The notes under the pieces were generated by a model that saw nothing but the letters and a program-made list of their open reading frames with translations, was not told where the DNA came from and did not search any database. The translations under genes were made by a program, and so were the position numbers. DNA of 11,053 nt from Chloroflexia bacterium (GTDB taxonomy: Bacteria; Chloroflexota; Chloroflexia; Thermomicrobiales; UBA6265): the NCBI GenBank assembly GCA_013698495.1, contig JACCUV010000132.1, positions 1-11,053 on the forward strand. The letters are read 5' to 3'. Shown here piece by piece: positions 6,757 to 11,053 of this stretch; within the stretch, counting starts at the first letter, position 1, and the number at the start of each line of letters is the position of its first letter.

Positions 6757-6797
6757 TGGCAACCACTGCCAGAGTGGCCGGCACAAGTCCGGCCACT
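6757..6797. repeat. Palindromic (REP-like) element in the operon leader
   Basis: Two adjacent hairpins: TGGCA/TGCCA (6757-6761 with 6767-6771, 5-nt loop) and a perfect 9-bp AGTGGCCGG/CCGGCCACT stem (6773-6781 with 6789-6797, 7-nt loop). Conceptually translated it reads VAGTSPATT on the plus strand and VVAGLVPAT on the minus strand. From memory, these closely resemble the peptides produced by dispersed GTGGCCGG palindromic repeats in several GC-rich bacteria. No second copy lies in this window, so repeat status is inferred. Confidence 0.45.
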
Positions 6798-6820
6798 ACC
6801 AAATCCGGCTATCGGTTCGT

Positions 6821-6825
6821 GGAGG
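6821..6825 (+). promoter_or_regulatory. Shine-Dalgarno site fixing the start of the binding-protein gene
   Basis: GGAGG, 5 nt before ATG 6831. It supports 6831 over an in-frame ATG at 6756, whose extra 25 residues would come from the palindromic leader and precede the signal peptide. Confidence 0.85.
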
Positions 6826-6830
6826 AATGC

Positions 6831-7949
6831 ATGAAGTTCGGTGAATCTCGTTCCGTTCGATCGTTGACACTGGCGTTGCTGGCGGTGGTTGGGCTTATGC
6901 TCTCGCTCATTGGTCCGCTGAGTCCGGCGACGATTGCCCAGAACCCGGACTGCCGACCGCTCACTACTGGCACGCCTGTCCCTGAGATTGCCGACGTGCC
7001 CGAACTACCGGGTTTCGAGGTCCCCGACGGTGCGATCGAGGTTACATTCGGCTATATCCCGGTCTCGATTTTCGCCCCGGTCTTCGTCGCCTACGAGAAG
7101 GGTTATTTCGCGGAGCAGGGTCTCGACTTGACGCTTGAGGTGCTGCCTGGCGGCTCGGACATGGTGCTGTTGACGGCAACCGGCGACATGGACATGGCGA
7201 TCGCCGGGGTCGGTCCGGCATACTGGAACGCCCATAGCCAGGACCTCGGTCTTGAAATCGTCGCGCCCGGTCACATGGAGGGGGGGCCCGTCGCCTCGCC
7301 GCTGATGATCTCGCTGGCGTCCTGCGCCGAGGGCACGTTCGCCAGCGTCGCCGATCTCGAAGGCAAACGCGTCTCTGTCAATGCACCAGGCGCCACCGAA
7401 TTGTGGCTCGACATCGCGCTCGAGACGGGTGGGCTCTCGATCGAGGATGTCGACCTCCAGTACATGAGTTTCCCCGACGCGGTCGTAGCCCTTGAAGCCG
7501 GCGCGCTCGATGCGGCGATCGTCGGCGAACCGCTGGCGACTCAAGCGGAACAGGACGGATTGGCGGTGCGGCTGCTCCCCGACTTCCCGGTGCAGGGCAT
7601 TCAACCGACCGTGATCTTTGGCAGCGAAGAGTGGATGGTCTCCAACCCCGAGGCGGCAACGGGAATCGTCGCCGCGTATCTCCGCGCCTCCCGCGATTTG
7701 ACCGAAAACTTCAACGACCCACTCAATCTCGCGATCATCGAGCAGTACACCGGCGTGCCCGCCCAACTCATCGCCGCTTCCGTGAAACCGGTCTACTCAA
7801 CCGATGGCTCCGTCAATCTCGACAGTCTCAGCCAGCTCCAGACGTTCTTTGGTGAGCGCGGATTGCTGGACTACGACGAGGACATCGATCCGGCTACCAT
7901 GGTTAATTCCAGCTATGTCGAAGCCGCCCTGGAATCGATCGGCGAGTGA
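6831..7949 (+). CDS. ABC-transporter substrate-binding protein, NMT1/SsuA/ThiY-like
   Basis: Extracytoplasmic binding protein that would deliver a small solute to the ABC permease encoded two genes later. The 372-residue precursor starts with a Sec signal: basic MKFGESRSVR, a hydrophobic core about 12-30, and a likely cleavage after A36 (SPATIA/QN). The mature part fits the NMT1/SsuA fold of nitrate, sulfonate and thiamine-pyrimidine transporters: FGYIPVSIFAPVFVAYEKGYF (73-93), GLDLTLE, then a GDMDMAIAG segment (118-126), DLEGKRVSVN (175-184), and a second-lobe GALDAAIVGEP (224-234). No lipobox cysteine is present, so it should be freely secreted or held by its uncleaved signal. Its TGA stop overlaps the ATPase GTG start (GTGA). 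Members of this family bind very different ligands, so the substrate cannot be read from sequence. Confidence 0.9.
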   Translation: MKFGESRSVRSLTLALLAVVGLMLSLIGPLSPATIAQNPDCRPLTTGTPVPEIADVPELPGFEVPDGAIEVTFGYIPVSIFAPVFVAYEKGYFAEQGLDLTLEVLPGGSDMVLLTATGDMDMAIAGVGPAYWNAHSQDLGLEIVAPGHMEGGPVASPLMISLASCAEGTFASVADLEGKRVSVNAPGATELWLDIALETGGLSIEDVDLQYMSFPDAVVALEAGALDAAIVGEPLATQAEQDGLAVRLLPDFPVQGIQPTVIFGSEEWMVSNPEAATGIVAAYLRASRDLTENFNDPLNLAIIEQYTGVPAQLIAASVKPVYSTDGSVNLDSLSQLQTFFGERGLLDYDEDIDPATMVNSSYVEAALESIGE

Positions 7950-8779
7950 GCGTTCAGGCGGCGAACGAGTCCGGTATCGGCCGCGGCGCGACGGTTCGCG
8001 CCGCGGCAGTGGGCCGTCGGTTTGTGACCCCCAGCGGCACGATCGAAGCCGTCCGCGACTTCGATCTGGAGATCGCGGATGGCGAGTTCTGCGTGATCGT
8101 TGGTCCTTCCGGGTGTGGAAAGTCGACGTTGCTGCGCATGATTGCGGGATTGGACACCCCCACCAGCGGGGAGCTTTCGATCACCGCCCACAATGGCTCG
8201 TCACCAACGAATGCGGTCGTGTTTCAGGGTCGCAGCCTCTTCCCATGGCTGAGCATCGCCGCCAACGTCGAGTACGGTCTCAAACTCCAGGGTCTCGCCA
8301 AGTCAGGGCGTGACGCGACGGTCGCGCGATTGTTGGCGGTGCTCGGATTGAGCAAGTTCGCCAACGCCTACCCGCACCAGGTCTCCGAAGGGATGCGCCA
8401 GCGCGTGGCGATCGGTCGCGCCCTGGCGGTCGAACCCGACCTCCTCCTGATGGACGAACCGTTCGGCGCGCTCGACGAGCAAACACGCTTCATCTTGCAA
8501 GAAGAGCTGCTCCGGATTTGGGAATCCAGTGGCAAAACGGTGGTGATGATTACCCACTCGATCGACGAAGCGCTCGTGTTGGCCGACCGAGTCGTGGTGA
8601 TGAGCGCCCAACCCGGGACCGTGCGCGCGATCATCGACGTCCCGTTCGATCGACCGCGGACGATGGTGGCGGTTCGCTCAGATCCCGCGTTCGGGGACTT
8701 GTTCAACCAGACCTGGGATCTGCTCAGGGATGAGGTCACGCGGGCGCGCCAGCAGCAGGAAGGGGCGCTCGTCGGATGA
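7946..8779 (+). CDS. ABC-transporter ATP-binding protein, SsuB/NrtD-like
   Basis: Cytoplasmic ATPase that powers the adjacent permease. Walker A is GPSGCGKST (53-61), the Q-loop glutamine is Q94 (VVFQGRSLFPW, typical of the nitrate/sulfonate/taurine group), Walker B with catalytic glutamate is LLLMDEPFGALD (166-177, E171), and the H-loop histidine is H204 in ITHSIDEA. The signature reads VSEGM (146-150) where the usual form is LSGGM or LSGGQ, so the second position of the Gly pair is Glu. The 277-residue length is normal. Translation starts at GTG 7946, overlapping the binding-protein stop by 4 bp, and ends in ATGA overlapping the next gene. This points to translational coupling and fixed stoichiometry. 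An NrtD/SsuB/ThiZ-like role is certain only at subfamily level. Confidence 0.95.
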   Translation: MSVQAANESGIGRGATVRAAAVGRRFVTPSGTIEAVRDFDLEIADGEFCVIVGPSGCGKSTLLRMIAGLDTPTSGELSITAHNGSSPTNAVVFQGRSLFPWLSIAANVEYGLKLQGLAKSGRDATVARLLAVLGLSKFANAYPHQVSEGMRQRVAIGRALAVEPDLLLMDEPFGALDEQTRFILQEELLRIWESSGKTVVMITHSIDEALVLADRVVVMSAQPGTVRAIIDVPFDRPRTMVAVRSDPAFGDLFNQTWDLLRDEVTRARQQQEGALVG

Positions 8780-10482
8780 GCCTGCCCGTTCGCGCCCCCG
8801 AACGAACTGACCCGTTTCGGCGGCGGCGGATGATCGAACTTGTGCTGACAGTGGCTGGCCCGGCGCTGGCGATCGGGATCTGGGAACTGCTGTCGCGCAC
8901 CGAAACGATTGACTCACGTTTCTGGCCCGCGCCAAGCGTGATTTGGGATGCTGCAGTTGAAATGGGGCAGGAAGGTACTCTTTTCGACCAGTTGCTGATT
9001 ACGGTGCGGCGGATAGTCTTCGGATTTGCACTGGGAACCATTCCAGGGGTGATCCTGGGCCTGGCGATGGGTCTCTTCTGGCCGATTCGCACGTTCTTCA
9101 TGCCACTCTCGACCGCGATCTACGTCATCCCCAAAATCGCGATCTTGCCATTCATGTTCATCGCTTTCGGAGCCGGTGAGACGTCGAACATGGTCACTGT
9201 AGCGCTCTCGATCTTCTTCCTCGTCGCCCTGAACACGATGACCGGTGTGCTCGAATTGGATCGTTCGTTACAGGACGTTGCGAAGAACCTGGGGGCCTCG
9301 CGGTTCGTCCTTTTCACCACCGTCGCCCTGCCCGGCGCGCTGCCGTCAGTTTTTGCCGGGATGCGTTTGGCGCTCGGGTTTGCGCTGGTCGTGGTCGTGG
9401 GAATCGAATTCGTGAGCGCGCGGGACGGCCTCGGCTACCTGATCTGGAACAGTTACCAAACGCTTCGCATCCAGCAAATGTACGTGGGGCTAGCGGCCAC
9501 TGCCCTGCTTGGCGGGGCGCTGACGATCGGGCTGGGTCTATTCGAGGTCTGGGCGCTACCCTGGAAGCGCGCCGATCGCCAGGCCTTTTCGCTGAAAACG
9601 TGGTTCTGGGCGGTGCGGCCTCGCTCGTTCACGACGTCGACGATTCCGGTGGTGGCGGCGAGCGCCCTCGCATTGGTCGATGGCGACGTGCGCTGGGGAT
9701 TCCTCGTTCTGATGCTGGTGGCCTCGATCATGACCCACGCCGCCTGCAACCTGACCAACGACTACTTCGACGATGTGCGTGGAGTCGATACCGGTGACAC
9801 GCTCGGTCAGGGCGGCGCCTTGCAAACCGGGTCGCTGGGCTACGCCGACTTGCGACTCGGAATTGCCGTCTGTTTTACGGGCGCCTTCGTGGCTGCCTTG
9901 CCGATCATCGCCGCGGTCGGTGAGGTCGTGTTCTGGATCGCGCTGGCGAGCGCGGCCGCGGCGTTCCTGTACACGGCAGGTCCCTTCCCGCTCGCCTACT
10001 ACGCCCTCGGCGAGGTCACGGTGTTCCTGGCGATGGGCATCGGGATGGTGACCGGCGCCTACTACGTCCACACTGGAACCTGGACAGTCGAGGCGGTGAT
10101 CCTGGCGACGGCGATGGGGCTGCTTTCGGCGGGATTTCTCCACGCCAACAATGTTCGCGACATCGACTCGGACCGGCGGCATCGAAAGCGGACGCTGGCC
10201 AACCTGCTGGGGCGTCACGCGGCGACCCGGGAGTATGCCTTCCTCGTGTTCGGGCCATTTCTCCTCGCCACCGCGTTGGTTTCGCTCAACCCGACCTACT
10301 GGCCAGTACTGCTGGTGTTGGCCGCGCTGCCGATCGCTGTCAGGTTGACCCGCGAAATCGCCGTCGAGACCGCCCCGGTCCGGCTCAATCGGCTGGTGCG
10401 ACAATCGGCGGGGCTTCACCTTGTGTTCGGAATGCTGGCGAGCGTCGGGCTGGCGGTCGTCGCCATGATCGGCGTGGCATGA
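8776..10482 (+). CDS. Fusion protein: ABC-transporter permease (SsuC-like) + MenA/UbiA-type prenyltransferase
   Basis: One 568-residue frame carries two complete membrane modules. Residues about 18-262 are a BPD-type permease, with the NBD-docking EAA-like loop LQDVAKNLGASRF (165-177) followed by LP at 185-186. Residues about 273-568 are a UbiA-superfamily prenyltransferase closest to MenA, which attaches a polyprenyl chain to 1,4-dihydroxy-2-naphthoate in menaquinone synthesis. RPRSFTTSTIP (281-291) is the usual start, NLTNDYFDDVRGVD (325-338) the first Asp-rich Mg-diphosphate motif, then a GQGGALQTG segment (344-352), and NNVRDIDSDRRHRKRTLA (458-475) the second motif, much like MenA. No in-frame ATG, GTG or TTG occurs near the junction (263-290), so the domains are translationally fused. 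Both modules should have cytoplasmic ends there, so the topology fits. The ATG start overlaps the ATPase stop (ATGA). The combination is new to me; acceptor and function are inferred. Confidence 0.9.
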   Translation: MSLPVRAPERTDPFRRRRMIELVLTVAGPALAIGIWELLSRTETIDSRFWPAPSVIWDAAVEMGQEGTLFDQLLITVRRIVFGFALGTIPGVILGLAMGLFWPIRTFFMPLSTAIYVIPKIAILPFMFIAFGAGETSNMVTVALSIFFLVALNTMTGVLELDRSLQDVAKNLGASRFVLFTTVALPGALPSVFAGMRLALGFALVVVVGIEFVSARDGLGYLIWNSYQTLRIQQMYVGLAATALLGGALTIGLGLFEVWALPWKRADRQAFSLKTWFWAVRPRSFTTSTIPVVAASALALVDGDVRWGFLVLMLVASIMTHAACNLTNDYFDDVRGVDTGDTLGQGGALQTGSLGYADLRLGIAVCFTGAFVAALPIIAAVGEVVFWIALASAAAAFLYTAGPFPLAYYALGEVTVFLAMGIGMVTGAYYVHTGTWTVEAVILATAMGLLSAGFLHANNVRDIDSDRRHRKRTLANLLGRHAATREYAFLVFGPFLLATALVSLNPTYWPVLLVLAALPIAVRLTREIAVETAPVRLNRLVRQSAGLHLVFGMLASVGLAVVAMIGVA

Positions 10483-11053
10483 ACCTACCGGGCAAATTTC
10501 GAATCGCTGCCGTGCTGAGTATCTTCTGCTTAATCGTCGGCGCAGTCATCGCCTGGCGGGCGAGGCACGTGGCGCCGTATCGAGCTGAGGTTGCCCATGT
10601 CGTGGTCCAGTTGCCGCGCAAGCATCGCCACCTCGCGGGGCTGACGATCGGCTTCGTCACCGACACTCACGTCGGACCGCACTTCGCCGCATCCCACCTC
10701 GAGCCAATTGTTGAGCGCCTGCAACAGATCCGGCCAGACATCCTGCTCTTCGGCGGGGACTACATTTGCGAATCGCCGCGGTTCATGGCGCACGCCGCCG
10801 AGGTGCTCGGGAGGATGGCGAGCACTGCGCGATTCGGCGCCTGGGGCGTGCTCGGTAATCACGACCTCGCCAACCTGCGCCAGAGGGTTGTGCCGGCGCT
10901 GGACAATGCCGGAATTGCAATCCTTGAAAACGAGGCGGCGTGCGTCGCGACCGATCGCGGCGAACTCTGGATCGTCGGGATCGACGACGCCCAACTTGGC
11001 GAAGTCGACCTCGTTCGAGCATTCACGCAGGTCCCTGCCGATGCCGCCGCGAT
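10479..11053 (+). CDS. Membrane-anchored calcineurin-like metallophosphoesterase, N-terminal 191 residues (gene runs off right edge)
   Basis: Open from ATG 10479, which overlaps the TGA of the fusion gene (ATGA), to the window end. Residues about 8-26 form one membrane anchor. The phosphoesterase core follows with FVTDTHVG (59-66; D62 and H64 are metal ligands), LLFGGDYI (89-96; D94 bridges the two metals) and GVLGNHDL (123-130; N127 and H128). This is the YkuE/YaeI-like branch of metallophosphoesterases, several of which hydrolyse diphosphate bonds of membrane lipids. Only the N-terminal part is visible, so the last metal-binding histidine motif cannot be checked. As the last visible gene of a translationally coupled operon with a prenyltransferase, a role on a prenyl-diphosphate or phospho-substrate is possible but unproven. 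Basic residues lie on both sides of the anchor, so the side of the membrane is unclear. Confidence 0.9.
   Translation, partial: MNLPGKFRIAAVLSIFCLIVGAVIAWRARHVAPYRAEVAHVVVQLPRKHRHLAGLTIGFVTDTHVGPHFAASHLEPIVERLQQIRPDILLFGGDYICESPRFMAHAAEVLGRMASTARFGAWGVLGNHDLANLRQRVVPALDNAGIAILENEAACVATDRGELWIVGIDDAQLGEVDLVRAFTQVPADAAA

Noticed and set aside
6756..6830. Upstream in-frame start for the binding protein at ATG 6756
   Set aside because: The extra residues come from the palindromic leader and would place 25 residues before the signal peptide; ATG 6831 has GGAGG at ideal spacing.
6713..6830. TPP (thiamine) riboswitch before the NMT1/ThiY-like gene
   Set aside because: The 118-bp leader has no CTGAGA-type conserved core and is occupied by simple hairpins, so there is no sequence support for thiamine control.

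Overview
This GC-rich bacterial window looks chromosomal, with normal housekeeping genes and no phage, insertion sequence, CRISPR array, tRNA or rRNA that I can see. The gene set (single-chain glycyl-tRNA synthetase, alanine dehydrogenase, MEP-pathway isoprenoid synthesis, a MenA-type prenyltransferase) and the GTG starts would suit a free-living Chloroflexota (Thermomicrobia/Sphaerobacter-like) or actinobacterial organism. That placement is a guess from gene content, not a demonstrated affiliation.

Layout. On the minus strand, positions 2829 down to 1 carry alanine dehydrogenase (GTG start at 2829), a Xer-type tyrosine recombinase, and the N-terminal 217 residues of a glycyl-tRNA synthetase that runs off the left edge. 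A divergent intergenic region (2830-3136) separates these from plus-strand genes. The first is a RseP-like site-2 protease with an apparently tripled PDZ region (3137-4741). Next come about 790 bp holding a decayed VapBC toxin-antitoxin pair in which both genes have an in-frame TGA. Then ispG (5531-6712) is followed immediately by a perfect 8-bp hairpin. The 118-bp gap after ispG also has a 9-bp GC-rich palindrome that looks like a dispersed REP-type element.

The most interesting part is 6831 to the right edge. It is a tightly packed four-gene unit with 4-bp GTGA/ATGA overlaps at its three junctions: an NMT1/SsuA-type substrate-binding protein, its ABC ATPase, one 568-residue polypeptide that fuses an SsuC-type ABC permease to a complete MenA/UbiA prenyltransferase domain, and a membrane-anchored calcineurin-like phosphoesterase cut by the window edge. 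The fusion suggests that an imported, probably aromatic, acceptor is prenylated in the membrane as it enters, for example salvage of a menaquinone or other quinone precursor. The domain identities are read from sequence motifs; the coupling and the substrate are inference.

Apart from the pseudogenes, the large open frames lying antisense to or out of frame with these genes are treated as shadows of high-GC coding sequence.
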